A program made the translations under genes and the position numbers. From Defluviitalea phaphyphila (lineage in GTDB: Bacteria > Bacillota > Clostridia > Lachnospirales > Defluviitaleaceae), in assembly GCF_001466305.1 (NCBI RefSeq), contig NZ_JWID01000001.1:1-64000 (forward strand): DNA of 64,000 nt. Reading direction: 5' to 3'. Every line of letters begins with the position of its first letter. Positions within the stretch are counted from its first letter, which is position 1. Below, piece after piece: positions 18,224 to 27,974 of this stretch. The notes under the pieces were generated by a model. The model saw nothing but the letters and a program-made list of their open reading frames with translations. It did not search any database and was not told the DNA's origin.

Positions 18224-19855
18224 ATGAAAAAAAGTATAAAAAAATATTTTATATTTCAACTTCTTACTATAGGAATTATTATTTTTATAGGAAATTTTTT
18301 TATAAATTTAACTTCAATATCTATACTATATAAAAATTTAATAATTACACTAATATCTATGCTTATTTTAGGCATATTCTCAATGCGAATTTTTTATTTA
18401 GTAAAAAAAGACTTATCCATTATTGAAGACTTTTTAAATGAATATTCCAATTGCAACTTTTTACATAGTATAAAAAAAGAATTTATGCTTTATGAATTTA
18501 AAAATTTACAAGATACTATAAAATCTCTTAGAAAAAAAATGCAAGTATTATTATACAATATGATGAATGCTAATGTTAAACTATCTGAATTATCAAATAA
18601 ACTAAATGATAATTCAACTTCTTCACTAAATAGTATGAACAATATTTCTAATAATATAAAAGATATTATCCTGTATTTAAATAATGTTATAACTCAAGCT
18701 ACAGAAAATGCAAATATTTCACAAAACTTATCCAAAACTAATACTGAAGTAGAATACCAGTGCAATAATGCTCAGCTAAAGAGTAAAGAAACTATTTCTA
18801 CAATAAAATCTGATATTACTAATATAAATAATGTTCTAAATGATATGATAGAAATAGAGGAAATTATATCTAAATCTTCTAAAAATGTCGAATTGTTAAA
18901 AAAACATCTTAAAATTATATCACAAATGTCTGAAGCTATAACAAATATTGCAGATCAAACTAATCTTCTATCTTTAAATGCATCTATTGAAGCTGCAAAA
19001 GCAGGAAATGAAGGAAGAAGCTTTAAAATAGTTGCTGAAGAAATTAAAAAGTTAGCTATATCAAGTGCCACTACTGCAAAATATATAGATGAAAACATTG
19101 CTAATATTAACAATGTTATTAATAAATTTTTTGACACCATGGAATTAAGTATTTATAGAACTAAAAGTATTAAAGAAAAAAGTAAAACCGCTAGTGAAAA
19201 TCTCTTAAAAATTAATGAACAGGTACAAGATATCGTTAACCTTATATTTAATATTAGTAATAATATTACTAATCAGGTTAAATCGAGTCAAATTATATCT
19301 ATGAATAACAACAATCTATCTGATAATATAAAAAATACAGACAATATTATAAAAAATATCGAAAACAAAATAATAACACAAAAAAATATTGTTTTAGAAA
19401 ATTCCAGTATTTCTCAAAATATTATGGATATATCTTATAATTTTCAAAATTTTATTAAACCATTAGAAGATGAAATTGATAAAGAGTTATTACGCATATG
19501 TCAAAAAATTGCCTTAAATTTTGTTGAGCAAAATATATCTAATGAAAAATTAGTACAGCTTTCTAAAAATACAGGAATCTCTGAGTTTTATATTACTGAT
19601 GAAAATGGAGTAACTATTTATTCTAATAATCCTTTAGGCATAGGATTTAGATTCACAAATGATAAATCCACACAAGCATATGATTTTTATAAAATTTTAT
19701 CAGGAGAAAAGCAAATGGTTGTACAAAAAATGAGAAGACGAGATATAGATGGACAAATTTATAAATTTGCTGGAGTTTCTAGACAAGACCAAAAAGGAAT
19801 TATACAAGCTGGCTTAAGTATAGATGATATAATAAATTTTAGTGCAAAATTGTAA
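18224..19855 (+). CDS. Chemoreceptor-like protein with C-terminal sensor domain
   Basis: 543 residues. Two membrane helices (about 8-28 and 38-58) are separated by only a ~10-residue loop, so there is no extracellular sensor. A coiled-coil MCP signalling domain follows (about 110-410), with the tip ADQTNLLSLNASIEAAKAG then EGRSFKIVAEEIKKLA. The last ~130 residues form a separate globular domain: EFYITDENGVTIYSNNPLGI, ..VVQKMRRRDIDG, YKFAGVSRQDQKGIIQAGLS. That looks Cache/PAS-like and would lie in the cytoplasm. The reversed order (signalling, then sensor) is uncommon. AAGG stands before ATG 18224. The ligand is unknown. Confidence 0.85.
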   Translation: MKKSIKKYFIFQLLTIGIIIFIGNFFINLTSISILYKNLIITLISMLILGIFSMRIFYLVKKDLSIIEDFLNEYSNCNFLHSIKKEFMLYEFKNLQDTIKSLRKKMQVLLYNMMNANVKLSELSNKLNDNSTSSLNSMNNISNNIKDIILYLNNVITQATENANISQNLSKTNTEVEYQCNNAQLKSKETISTIKSDITNINNVLNDMIEIEEIISKSSKNVELLKKHLKIISQMSEAITNIADQTNLLSLNASIEAAKAGNEGRSFKIVAEEIKKLAISSATTAKYIDENIANINNVINKFFDTMELSIYRTKSIKEKSKTASENLLKINEQVQDIVNLIFNISNNITNQVKSSQIISMNNNNLSDNIKNTDNIIKNIENKIITQKNIVLENSSISQNIMDISYNFQNFIKPLEDEIDKELLRICQKIALNFVEQNISNEKLVQLSKNTGISEFYITDENGVTIYSNNPLGIGFRFTNDKSTQAYDFYKILSGEKQMVVQKMRRRDIDGQIYKFAGVSRQDQKGIIQAGLSIDDIINFSAKL

Positions 19856-19887
19856 AATTTAATAAACTAAATTTTAGTAAAAGATTA

Positions 19888-19937
19888 AATTAAAAGTCAA
19901 AGAGAATTATTATAATCCCTTGACTTTTTAATTTTTG
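19888..19937. terminator. Terminator between the chemoreceptor and spo0E-like genes
   Basis: TTAAAAGTCAA and TTGACTTTTTAA form a stem around a ~20-nt loop, with AT tracts on both sides. It serves the converging genes on either side. Confidence 0.7.
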
Positions 19938-19972
19938 TATTTCTTTCTTATATAATATTGCTATTTTTATAT

Positions 19973-20155
19973 TTAAACTTTATTGTTAATATTCTTTTTT
20001 AAATATTCAACTAATAAGTCATCTAGTACTTTGCTTACATATATAATTTCTTTATTGGATATCTTATCCATTTTTGAAGCAATCAAATTATTTAAAACTT
20101 CTCTTGTATACTCTATTTTTACATTAATATTCTGTAAATTATTACTATATGACAT
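19973..20155 (-). CDS. Spo0E-family aspartyl-phosphate phosphatase
   Basis: 60 residues, a typical Spo0E-like length. The helical hairpin reads IEYTREVLNNLIAS then ISNKEIIYVSKVLDDLLVEYL. The SxxLD motif (SKVLD, about 42-46) is the family hallmark; its Asp region contacts the phosphorylated receiver. Such proteins dephosphorylate Spo0A~P and delay sporulation, which points to an endospore-forming host. GTGGGG lies 7 nt before ATG 20155. The gene is alone between purD and the chemoreceptor gene. Confidence 0.82.
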   Translation of the reverse strand: MSYSNNLQNINVKIEYTREVLNNLIASKMDKISNKEIIYVSKVLDDLLVEYLKKNINNKV

Positions 20156-20283
20156 TTAAATTCCCCACTTTTAAGTATTTCAAAACTCATTTATATTTAT
20201 TATTTACAATATTGCTTAAAATAAACCCAAAGCAAAAATATATTTTATGGCATATAATCAATAATTTACAAATAATATTTTTT

Positions 20284-21543
20284 CTATTTTATTCCTATAT
20301 CCCTTCTATAATGCATTTTTTCAAAATTAATATCTTCTACTCCTTTATAAGCTATTTTTATTGCTTCATCTAAAGTTTTTGCTATTCCTGTAACTCCTAA
20401 AACTCTTCCTCCATTAGTTACAATTTCATCTTCTTTTTTAGCTGTTCCTGCATGAAATACAATTATATCTTTACTATCTTTAAATTTATCCAATCCTTTT
20501 ATTGGATATCCTTTTTTGTAAGATAATGGATACCCTCCTGATGCTAATATTACACATACTGCTGCATTATCTTCCCATTCTACTTTAACTTCATGAAGTC
20601 TTTTATCAACACATGCCTCTAATATTTCAAGTAAATCTCCTTTTAATCTTGGAAGTACTACTTGAGCTTCAGGATCTCCAAATCTAGCATTATATTCTAA
20701 TACTTTAACTCCATCTTCTGTTATCATAAGTCCAAAAAACAATATCCCGGTAAAAGGTCTACCTTCTTCTTTCATAGCTTTTAATGTTGGTTTAAATATT
20801 TTTTCCATACAATAATCATTTATTTCTTTAGTATAAATACGACTTGGAGAAAAGGTTCCCATACCTCCAGTATTAAGTCCCTTATCATTATCTAGTGCTC
20901 TTTTATGGTCTTGAGCACTTACCATAGGAATAATTGTATCTCCGTCACAAAAAGATAATACTGAAACCTCGTGTCCAGTTAAAAATTCTTCTATAACTAT
21001 TTTATTCCCTGCTTCTCCAAATTTTTTATTTTCCATTATTTCATATATAGCTTCTTCAGCTTCTTTATAAGTGTTGCAAATTATAACTCCTTTTCCTAAA
21101 GCCAATCCATCTGCTTTTACTACTATGGGAAGTTTTTGATTATTAGCATATTCAATAGCTGCTTTATAATCTGTAAAAACTTCATAATTAGCTGTTGGAA
21201 TATTATATTTTTTCATAAGTTCCTTAGCAAAGGCCTTACTTCCCTCAATTAAAGCTGCTTTTTTATTTGGCCCAAATATTTTTAATCCTTTTTCTTCAAA
21301 TTTATCTACAACTCCAAGCATTAGAGGGTCGTCCATTCCCACAATAGTAAAATTAATTTGTTCATTATATGCAAAGTCTACTAAAGCTTCTATATCAGTA
21401 GCTTTTATATTAACACACTCTGCTAACTCTTCTATTCCAGCATTTCCTGGAGCACAATATATTTTACTTATCTTTTTGCTTTGAGATAATTTCCATACAA
21501 TTGCATGTTCTCTTCCTCCACCACCAATTACTAATACCTTCAT
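20284..21543 (-). CDS. purD: Phosphoribosylamine-glycine ligase
   Basis: 419 residues, normal length. It makes GAR from phosphoribosylamine, glycine and ATP (second step). The N-terminal Rossmann segment is [20 protein letters not shown]. The ATP-grasp region has VVKADGLALGKGVII and the metal site region LEYNARFGDPEAQVVLPRL, followed by the C-terminal domain with VCVILASGGYP. Its ATG overlaps the purN stop by 4 bp, so nothing (in particular no purH) lies between purN and purD. It is the last gene of the riboswitch-controlled unit; no strong terminator is visible after it. Confidence 0.98.
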   Translation of the reverse strand: MKVLVIGGGGREHAIVWKLSQSKKISKIYCAPGNAGIEELAECVNIKATDIEALVDFAYNEQINFTIVGMDDPLMLGVVDKFEEKGLKIFGPNKKAALIEGSKAFAKELMKKYNIPTANYEVFTDYKAAIEYANNQKLPIVVKADGLALGKGVIICNTYKEAEEAIYEIMENKKFGEAGNKIVIEEFLTGHEVSVLSFCDGDTIIPMVSAQDHKRALDNDKGLNTGGMGTFSPSRIYTKEINDYCMEKIFKPTLKAMKEEGRPFTGILFFGLMITEDGVKVLEYNARFGDPEAQVVLPRLKGDLLEILEACVDKRLHEVKVEWEDNAAVCVILASGGYPLSYKKGYPIKGLDKFKDSKDIIVFHAGTAKKEDEIVTNGGRVLGVTGIAKTLDEAIKIAYKGVEDINFEKMHYRRDIGIK

Positions 21544-22163
21544 AAAATTTTCACCTTCCCATCCTTTATTTTTATTTTTCCTTCACAATACAATGCTATG
21601 GCCTTTGGATATATTTCCCATTCTGCTTCTTCCATAACTCTTTTTTGAAGAGTTTGTGGTGTATCTCCATCTTCTACATTAACTGCCTTTTGTAAAATAA
21701 TAGGCCCTGTATCTGTTCCTTCATCCACAAAATGAACAGTTGCTCCTGTTATTTTTACTCCTCTATTTAACGCTGCCTCGTGCACCTTAAGACCATAATA
21801 TCCTTCTCCACAAAATGCCGGAATTAAAGATGGGTGTATATTCATAATTTTATTTTTAAAATGATTTACAAAATTTTCCCCTAACACTACTAAATAGCCA
21901 GCTAATACTATAAGATCAACTTCTTTTTTTTCAAAATAGTTAATTAATGCCTTATTAAATTCTTCTCTATTTTCAAACTGCTTCGGTGAAATACAAGTAT
22001 TTTCTATTCCATATTTTTCTGCTCTTTTAAGTGCATATGCTTCCTTATTACTACTAACTACTGTAACTATTTTTGCATTTTTTATAGTTCCGTCTTCTAT
22101 TCTATCTATTATAGCTTGGAGATTAGTTCCTCCTCCTGAAACTAAGACTCCTATTTTAAACAT
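21540..22163 (-). CDS. purN: Phosphoribosylglycinamide formyltransferase
   Basis: 207 residues, the usual size. It transfers a formyl group from 10-formyl-THF to GAR (third step). The N-terminus [19 protein letters not shown] holds the substrate loop. The catalytic triad is N108 and H110 ([11 protein letters not shown]) and D151 ([12 protein letters not shown]). The start ATG 22163 lies inside the purM 3' end (13-bp overlap), which indicates translational coupling. It overlaps purD by 4 bp. Confidence 0.97.
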   Translation of the reverse strand: MFKIGVLVSGGGTNLQAIIDRIEDGTIKNAKIVTVVSSNKEAYALKRAEKYGIENTCISPKQFENREEFNKALINYFEKKEVDLIVLAGYLVVLGENFVNHFKNKIMNIHPSLIPAFCGEGYYGLKVHEAALNRGVKITGATVHFVDEGTDTGPIILQKAVNVEDGDTPQTLQKRVMEEAEWEIYPKAIALYCEGKIKIKDGKVKIL

Positions 22164-23182
22164 AATTCCACCCCTAGTTTGCTTTCTATTACTTCTCCTA
22201 TTACATAAGCTTTTTCACCTATAGAATTGAGAATATTAAGTGCTTTTTCTTCTTCTTCTTTTTCAATAACTACAACCATTCCTATTCCCATATTAAATGT
22301 ATTATACATATTTCTTTTAGTAATATCACCTAATTCTTGAATAATATTGAAAATAGGTAATATATCCCAAGTTCCTTCATAAACTTTAGCTCCTAATCCT
22401 TCTGGAAACATTCTAGGAATATTCTCTATAAAGCCTCCTCCAGTTATATGACTAATACCCTTTATATTAACTTCCTTTTTCAAAGCTCGTATTGATTTTA
22501 CATATATCTTTGTTGGCTTTAAAAGTTCTTCTCCTAAAGTACATCCTAACTTTTCAATATATTCTTTCATATTTTTTTCATTAGGATTAAATATTTTTCG
22601 TACTAATGAATAACCATTACTATGAATTCCACTAGAAGCTATACCAATTAATGAATCGCCTTTTTTTATTTTACTTCCATCTATAATTTTTTCTTTATCA
22701 ACTATTCCTACACAAAATCCTGCAAGGTCGTATTCATCTTCTTTATAAAATCCAGGCATTTCTGCTGTTTCTCCTCCAATAAGAGCTGCTCCTGCTTCTC
22801 TACATCCTTGCGCAACTCCCTTTACAATAAGTGCTATTTTTTCTGGAATATTTTTACCGCAAGCAATATAATCTAGAAAAAATAAAGGTTCTGCTCCTGA
22901 ACATATTACATCATTAGCACACATGGCAACACAATCTATTCCTATAGTATCATGCTTATTATTTAAAAAAGCTATTTTAAGTTTTGTCCCAACTCCATCT
23001 GTTCCAGATACTAATACAGGTTCTTTCATATTTTGATTTCCTATAGAAAATAATCCACCAAATCCTCCTATATCTGTTAATACTTCAGGCCTAAAAGTAC
23101 TTTTTACATGCTCTTTCATTAAATGTACTGATTTATACCCTGCTTCTACATCAACTCCAGAAGCTTTATAATCTAAACTCAT
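22151..23182 (-). CDS. purM: Phosphoribosylformylglycinamidine cyclo-ligase (AIR synthetase)
   Basis: 343 residues. It closes the imidazole ring of AIR from FGAM and ATP. Family motifs: [70 protein letters not shown] and [14 protein letters not shown] chose ATG 23182 because AAAGGAGGG lies just before it; longer in-frame starts would lack homology to the family. The start lies within the last 17 bp of purF and the end overlaps purN. Confidence 0.98.
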   Translation of the reverse strand: MSLDYKASGVDVEAGYKSVHLMKEHVKSTFRPEVLTDIGGFGGLFSIGNQNMKEPVLVSGTDGVGTKLKIAFLNNKHDTIGIDCVAMCANDVICSGAEPLFFLDYIACGKNIPEKIALIVKGVAQGCREAGAALIGGETAEMPGFYKEDEYDLAGFCVGIVDKEKIIDGSKIKKGDSLIGIASSGIHSNGYSLVRKIFNPNEKNMKEYIEKLGCTLGEELLKPTKIYVKSIRALKKEVNIKGISHITGGGFIENIPRMFPEGLGAKVYEGTWDILPIFNIIQELGDITKRNMYNTFNMGIGMVVVIEKEEEEKALNILNSIGEKAYVIGEVIESKLGVELCLK

Positions 23183-24581
23183 TTTTTCCCTCCTTTCCCA
23201 CTTTAACAGGGTAGTTCCCATCAAAACAAGCTGTACAAAATCCACATCTAGCTCCTACTGGAGTCTTCTTTAAACTATCTATTGTTAAAAATTGTAATGT
23301 ATCCGCTCCTATAATTTTTCTAATTTCTTCTACAGTACTATGACTTGCTATTAAATGCTGTCTATGAGGAGTATCTATTCCGAAATAACAAGGATAAGTA
23401 ACTGGTGGTGAGCTAATTCTCATATGAATTTCCTTAGCTCCTGCTTCTCTTAGCATATTTACTATTCTTTTACTTGTAGTTCCCCTTACAATAGAGTCAT
23501 CTATCATAATAATCTTTTTTCCTTCTATTTGTTCTTTAAAAGTATTTAATTTTAATCTAACACTTTGTTCCCGCATTTCTTGACTAGGTTGAATAAATGT
23601 TCTTCCTATATATCTATTTTTCATTAATCCATCTCCATAAGGAATTCCACTTTCTCTTGAGTATCCTAATGCTGCTACTAATCCTGAATCTGGAACACCT
23701 ATAACTAAGTCTGCATCTACTGGAAATTCTCTAGCTAATCTTTTCCCAGCTTCTAATCTTGCTTTATAAACTGAAGCTCCTTCTATAATACTATCTGGAC
23801 GTGCAAAATAAATATATTCAAAAATACACATTCTAGATTCCCCAGTTACTTCTGTTTGAATTGACCTTATATCTTTTTCATTTACTACTACAATTTCTCC
23901 TGGATTTATATCTCTTATAAATTCTGCTCCTATAGTATCTAATGCTGCTGTTTCAGAAGAAAAAATGTAAGAATCCCCTTTTTTCCCTAAACAAAGAGGC
24001 CTCATACCTAAAGGATCCCTAGCGGCGATTAATTTATGAGGAGTCATAACTAAAAGAGAATATGCTCCTCTTATCTGTTTCATTACTTTAACTAAAGCAT
24101 CTTCTAAACTATGATGTTTTATTCTTTCTCTTGATAAAAGAGCTGCTATAACTTCTGAATCTGTGGTTGTCTGAAATATAAATCCTTTTTTTTCTAGATC
24201 ATCTCTAATTTCATCTGCATTTACTAAATTACCATTATGAGCGATTGCCATATTCCCTTTTGTATATTTAATAACCAAAGGTTGTGCATTTTCCCTTAAA
24301 CTTTCCCCAGCTGTTGAATATCTAACATGTCCAATAGATATTTTCCCTTGCAAATGACTAAGAATAACTTCATCAAATACCTCTGACACTGTTCCCATTT
24401 CCTTATGATAAATAATAGTTCCATTATCATTTACTGCTATTCCTGCACTTTCTTGTCCACGATGTTGTAAAGCATACAACCCAAAATAAGTTAATTTTGC
24501 TGTATTGTAATCATTTTTATTAAAAATCCCAAAAATGCCACATTCATCATGAAATTTATCATCAAAAAATTCTTGGTCCAT
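23166..24581 (-). CDS. purF: Amidophosphoribosyltransferase
   Basis: 471 residues. It commits PRPP to purines by forming phosphoribosylamine. It is of the B. subtilis type: an 13-residue propeptide precedes the N-terminal nucleophile C14 (ECGIFGIF). The PRPP loop is in [15 protein letters not shown]. The Cys residues expected to hold a structural 4Fe-4S cluster are present (TYPCYFG and [15 protein letters not shown]), so the enzyme is likely oxygen-sensitive. It is the second gene of the riboswitch unit, 33 bp after purC. Confidence 0.98.
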   Translation of the reverse strand: MDQEFFDDKFHDECGIFGIFNKNDYNTAKLTYFGLYALQHRGQESAGIAVNDNGTIIYHKEMGTVSEVFDEVILSHLQGKISIGHVRYSTAGESLRENAQPLVIKYTKGNMAIAHNGNLVNADEIRDDLEKKGFIFQTTTDSEVIAALLSRERIKHHSLEDALVKVMKQIRGAYSLLVMTPHKLIAARDPLGMRPLCLGKKGDSYIFSSETAALDTIGAEFIRDINPGEIVVVNEKDIRSIQTEVTGESRMCIFEYIYFARPDSIIEGASVYKARLEAGKRLAREFPVDADLVIGVPDSGLVAALGYSRESGIPYGDGLMKNRYIGRTFIQPSQEMREQSVRLKLNTFKEQIEGKKIIMIDDSIVRGTTSKRIVNMLREAGAKEIHMRISSPPVTYPCYFGIDTPHRQHLIASHSTVEEIRKIIGADTLQFLTIDSLKKTPVGARCGFCTACFDGNYPVKVGKEGKNEFRL

Positions 24582-24614
24582 GATTAAACTCCCTTCTGCT
24601 ATATAAAATTATAA

Positions 24615-25328
24615 TTATTTTGACAATCCAAGACGTTTTAATATTTCTTTATAAGCTCCTTCCACATTTCCTAAATCTCTTCTAAAACGGTCTTTATCTA
24701 ATTTTTCTTTAGTTTCACTATCCCAAAATCTGCAAGTATCAGGAGAAATTTCATCCGCAAGAATTATTTCACCTTCAGGAGTTCTTCCAAATTCTAATTT
24801 AAAATCTATAAGTTCTATATTTACATCTTTTAAATAATTACCAAGAATTTCATTAATTTTGAAAGATAATTCTGCAATTTTATTTAATTCTTCTTTTGTT
24901 GCTAAATTAAGAGCAAATATATGATAATCATTTACCATAGGGTCTCCTAATTCATCATTTTTATAACAATATTCTAAAACCGTCTTATTAAGTTTAGTTC
25001 CTTCCTTAAGTCCTAATCTCTTAGATAAACTTCCTGCTGCTATATTTCTTACAATTACTTCTATAGGAATAATTTCTACTCTTTTTACCACGGTATCTCT
25101 ATCATTTATTTCTTCTACCAAATGAGTTGGAATTCCCTTACTTTCTAAAAGCTTCATTAGATGGTTAGAAACTCTATTATTAATACTTCCCTTATTTTGA
25201 ATAGTTCCTTTTTTAAGACCATTAAATGCAGTAGCATCATCTTTATAGGATACAATATATAAATTTTTATCTTCTGTCTCATAAACCTTTTTAGCTTTTC
25301 CTTCATATAATAATTTTAATTTTTCCAC
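24615..25328 (-). CDS. purC: SAICAR synthetase
   Basis: 237 residues, the short bacterial form. It joins CAIR and aspartate with ATP. Motifs: [69 protein letters not shown]. The start is GTG 25328 with AAGGGGG 7 nt upstream. It is the first gene behind the guanine riboswitch, so its transcription is stopped when guanine or hypoxanthine is plentiful. Confidence 0.98.
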   Translation of the reverse strand: MEKLKLLYEGKAKKVYETEDKNLYIVSYKDDATAFNGLKKGTIQNKGSINNRVSNHLMKLLESKGIPTHLVEEINDRDTVVKRVEIIPIEVIVRNIAAGSLSKRLGLKEGTKLNKTVLEYCYKNDELGDPMVNDYHIFALNLATKEELNKIAELSFKINEILGNYLKDVNIELIDFKLEFGRTPEGEIILADEISPDTCRFWDSETKEKLDKDRFRRDLGNVEGAYKEILKRLGLSK

Positions 25329-25357
25329 TATTATTCCCCCTTAATTTAAAATTTTCA

Positions 25358-25391
25358 GAAAAAAAACAGATTCCTTATGCATGAAATCTGT
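25358..25391 (-). terminator. Expression-platform terminator of the purine riboswitch
   Basis: On the minus strand ACAGATT...AATCTGT forms a short stem with a 12-nt loop and runs into eight T. It lies between the aptamer and purC, as expected for a riboswitch that turns the operon off. Confidence 0.85.
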
Positions 25392-25436
25392 CCAATGATA
25401 TATACAAAAATTCGAATATTCTTACTAGACATTTTC

Positions 25437-25505
25437 ACCCATAGTCAGGAAATTTACGGTTTCCCGGTAGAAACGCTCAAACCATATTATTGAGCATATA
25501 TGAGC
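25437..25505 (-). promoter_or_regulatory. Guanine-class purine riboswitch aptamer
   Basis: All conserved parts of the purine aptamer are readable on the minus strand: P1 GCTCAT/ATGGGT, P2 GCTCAA/TTGAGC with loop ATATGG, the J2/3 core TTTCTACC, P3 GGGAAA/TTTCCT with loop CCGTAAA, and J3/1 GACTATG. The base that pairs with the ligand (position 74 of the xpt numbering) is C at 25444, which selects guanine or hypoxanthine rather than adenine; U51 is kept, arguing against the deoxyguanosine variant. J1/2 reads TAT where TAA is usual. It controls purC-F-M-N-D. Confidence 0.93.
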
Positions 25506-25531
25506 ATTTTCATATTAACTTGTATAATATA

Positions 25532-25560
25532 TTTTTACCATAGCTAATATATACTGTCAA
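25532..25560 (-). promoter_or_regulatory. Promoter of the purC operon
   Basis: A consensus TTGACA (25560-25555), a 17-nt spacer ending in TGG, and TAAAAA (25537-25532). Transcription would start about 20 nt before the aptamer. Confidence 0.72.
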
Positions 25561-25566
25561 TACAAT

Positions 25567-25608
25567 ATTCGAATTTTTTATATTAATTTTAATTTAATGT
25601 TCGAATTT
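25567..25608. promoter_or_regulatory. Candidate PurR-box pair upstream of the purC promoter
   Basis: TTCGAA cores at 25568-25573 and 25600-25605 lie directly upstream of the -35 box, about 32 bp (three helical turns) apart. On the minus strand the outer one reads TTCGAACATT, close to the B. subtilis PurR box CCGAACATT. A third TTCGAA is at 25411-25416 in the leader. The cores are palindromic and the region AT-rich, so this is tentative. Confidence 0.35.
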
Positions 25609-26128
25609 ATTTATTTTTTTCTAAAAGATATTTTTCAAATCCTTCCTTTTCAAGTTTTAAAGCTTTATTCTCTACCATATTTTTTAAATCTTCTTTATAA
25701 TTTAATACTTTATTTTCAATCTCTTTATCAAAACTTCCTATTATTTGAGCTGCTAATATTCCAGCATTTTTTGCTCCATTTATAGCAACTGTAGCTACAG
25801 GAATTCCCGGTGGCATTTGAACTATAGAATATAAAGAATCAATTCCACTTAAAGTTGATGTTTTAACTGGAACTCCTATCACTGGAACTGTCGTAATAGA
25901 AGCTACCATCCCTGGAAGATGAGCTGCCCCTCCAGCCCCTGCAATTATTACTTTTAATCCTTTTTCCTTAGCAGTTTTAGCATATTCATATAATCTATCT
26001 GGGGTTCTGTGGGCTGATACAATAGTAATTTCATACTCTATACCAAAATCACCTAAAATTTTTGCAGCTTCACTCATAACAGGAAGGTCTGAATCACTTC
26101 CCATGATAATTCCTACTAATGGCTTCAT
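25607..26128 (-). CDS. purE: N5-carboxyaminoimidazole ribonucleotide mutase
   Basis: 173 residues, class I PurE. It converts N5-CAIR (from PurK) to [17 protein letters not shown] (about 6-18), the catalytic H40 in VSAHRTP and [25 protein letters not shown] are present. I chose ATG 26128: GAGGAGG lies 8 nt upstream and the start directly follows the purK stop, whereas the ATG seven codons earlier lies inside purK. Its stop is close to the PurR-like boxes, so it is a separate transcription unit from purC or reads through into it. Confidence 0.97.
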   Translation of the reverse strand: MKPLVGIIMGSDSDLPVMSEAAKILGDFGIEYEITIVSAHRTPDRLYEYAKTAKEKGLKVIIAGAGGAAHLPGMVASITTVPVIGVPVKTSTLSGIDSLYSIVQMPPGIPVATVAINGAKNAGILAAQIIGSFDKEIENKVLNYKEDLKNMVENKALKLEKEGFEKYLLEKNK

Positions 26129-26129
26129 T

Positions 26130-27293
26130 TTATTTTCCTCCTCTTGCATATATTTTTATAAATTCTGAAGCTTTTCTTGCCCTTTCCAAAGCTTCTTCTA
26201 AAGTTTCTCCTGTAGCTGTTAAATGTCCCATTTTTCTTCTTGGAAAGCTCTTTTCTTTTCCATATATATGAAGTCTAACTCCTGGAATCTCTAAAGCTTC
26301 TTTTACTCCATAAACCATTGCTTCTCCAATTTTACTTCCTTCTCCTAATATATTTCTCATAACAGTAGGACTAATAAGAGATGTATCTCCTAAAGGCAAT
26401 CCTACTATAGCCCTTATATGTTGTTCAAATTGAGAAGTTATACACCCTTCTATTGAATAATGTCCAGAATTATGTGGTCTTGGTGCCACTTCATTAATCA
26501 ATATTTTTTTATCATCTGTAACAAACATTTCAACACAAAACATTCCTACTCCTTCAAAAGCTTTCATAACTCTATTAGCTAAATTCATAGCTCGATTTGT
26601 AAGAGTTTTTGTTATCTTAGCAGGAACTTTGGTTTCTATTAATATATTATCTTTATGTTCGTTTTCTCCTACAGGATAAACTGCTATTTCTCCATCTATG
26701 CCTCTGCAAGCTAAGACTGAAATTTCTTTTTTGAAATTTACAAACTCTTCTGCCATTAATTCTTCATATCTACCTCCAAGTCTTTCATAAGCAGCTTTTA
26801 CATCCTCTACTCCATTTACTACTACATTCCCTTTTCCATCATAACCTCCTCTACATCTTTTTAATATAAACGGATATCCAAATTTCTCTCCAGCTTTTAT
26901 TATATCTTCTTCATTAGATATATATATAAAATCAGGAACAGGAATTCTTTTCTTTTTTAAAAGCTTCTTTTGCTCATATTTATCTTGAATAACTTCAAGA
27001 CTTTTTGGTGTTGGATATATTTCATAACCTTTTTCTTCTAATTCTTTTAATACTTCTACCCCTATATGTTCAAATTCATAAGTTATAACATCTACCCTAT
27101 GGGCTAATTTTTTTATTGCAATATCATCATCAAAATCGGCTACTATATGTTCATCTGCTATACTATGAGCTGGACAATGTAGAGTAGGGTCTAAAATAAC
27201 TACATAAAATCCCATTTTTTTAGCCTCTAAAATCATCATCTTTCCTAATTGTCCTCCACCAATTATTCCTATTTTTTTCTTAAGTACATTCAT
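26130..27293 (-). CDS. purK: N5-carboxyaminoimidazole ribonucleotide synthase
   Basis: 387 residues. ATP-grasp enzyme that carboxylates AIR with bicarbonate; its presence with a class I PurE gives the two-step bacterial route to CAIR. Motifs: [67 protein letters not shown] chose ATG 27293 with GAGG 8 nt upstream; a GTG three codons earlier overlaps that site. It starts 27 bp after the upstream membrane-protein gene, so the two may share a transcript. Confidence 0.97.
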   Translation of the reverse strand: MNVLKKKIGIIGGGQLGKMMILEAKKMGFYVVILDPTLHCPAHSIADEHIVADFDDDIAIKKLAHRVDVITYEFEHIGVEVLKELEEKGYEIYPTPKSLEVIQDKYEQKKLLKKKRIPVPDFIYISNEEDIIKAGEKFGYPFILKRCRGGYDGKGNVVVNGVEDVKAAYERLGGRYEELMAEEFVNFKKEISVLACRGIDGEIAVYPVGENEHKDNILIETKVPAKITKTLTNRAMNLANRVMKAFEGVGMFCVEMFVTDDKKILINEVAPRPHNSGHYSIEGCITSQFEQHIRAIVGLPLGDTSLISPTVMRNILGEGSKIGEAMVYGVKEALEIPGVRLHIYGKEKSFPRRKMGHLTATGETLEEALERARKASEFIKIYARGGK

Positions 27294-27320
27294 AATTTTC
27301 ACCTCAACTTATTATTTATA

Positions 27321-27974
27321 TTATTGATTACTAAAGATTAAATTGAAAAATTGTATAATATAATTCAAATTTTTCGTATTTTTTGATATTGCTAATATTT
27401 TATTTGTAGTATCATAATCAATATTTTGAAATATATTTATATTATCTGCCCTTATACCATAAACTCTTTCCTTAGTATCTCCCTCTGCCTTTAATTTCAC
27501 TAAAATATCTTTATTTTTATCTAAAATCAAATCAAGCTCAGAAATAGTATCTAAAGGTATATATGCTTTGTTATTAACTTGACTCATAAAAAAATCTTCA
27601 TCTAAACATACTATATCTAAATCTCCTGTTATAGATAAAGCAATAAATTTTTTTATATTAGCCATGGAATATTCATCTTGGTTTTTCATATCAATATAAT
27701 AAAAATCTACTCTAACAGTTTTATTTTTATCTTTTTCTAACTTTTTAATTCTAGCACTAATATCTTCTTCCCAAGCTGATATTTCTTCATATTTTGTTGA
27801 AATACCTTGCAATGAAATTGTAAATAAAGGATTTTTTTCATCTCCATGAATAATATTGTTAACTATATTTATACCAAATGCAATCAATAATATACTTACA
27901 ATAATATGCCATTTATAATAATAAAAAATATACTCTATTTTCTTTTTTTTATTTAAATCTTTATATTTTAACAT
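27321..27974 (-). CDS. Uncharacterised membrane-anchored protein
   Basis: 217 residues. A basic, aromatic N-terminus (DLNKKKKIEYIFYYYKWHIIV) leads into a single membrane helix (about 24-41). The rest is outside the membrane: an alpha/beta segment with FYYIDMKNQDEYSMANIKKF and DIVCLDEDFFMSQ, which resembles part of an extracellular solute-binding fold. The KKKIEYIxYYYKWH N-terminus recurs in uncharacterised clostridial proteins. ATG 27974 is chosen because GGAGGGG precedes it. It is 27 bp upstream of purK, but no metabolic link is evident. Function not known. Confidence 0.75.
   Translation of the reverse strand: MLKYKDLNKKKKIEYIFYYYKWHIIVSILLIAFGINIVNNIIHGDEKNPLFTISLQGISTKYEEISAWEEDISARIKKLEKDKNKTVRVDFYYIDMKNQDEYSMANIKKFIALSITGDLDIVCLDEDFFMSQVNNKAYIPLDTISELDLILDKNKDILVKLKAEGDTKERVYGIRADNINIFQNIDYDTTNKILAISKNTKNLNYIIQFFNLIFSNQ

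Noticed and set aside
20149-20373. 74-codon plus-strand frame overlapping the spo0E-like start and purD end
   Set aside because: It is low-complexity Phe/Ile/Tyr sequence overlapping two better supported genes.
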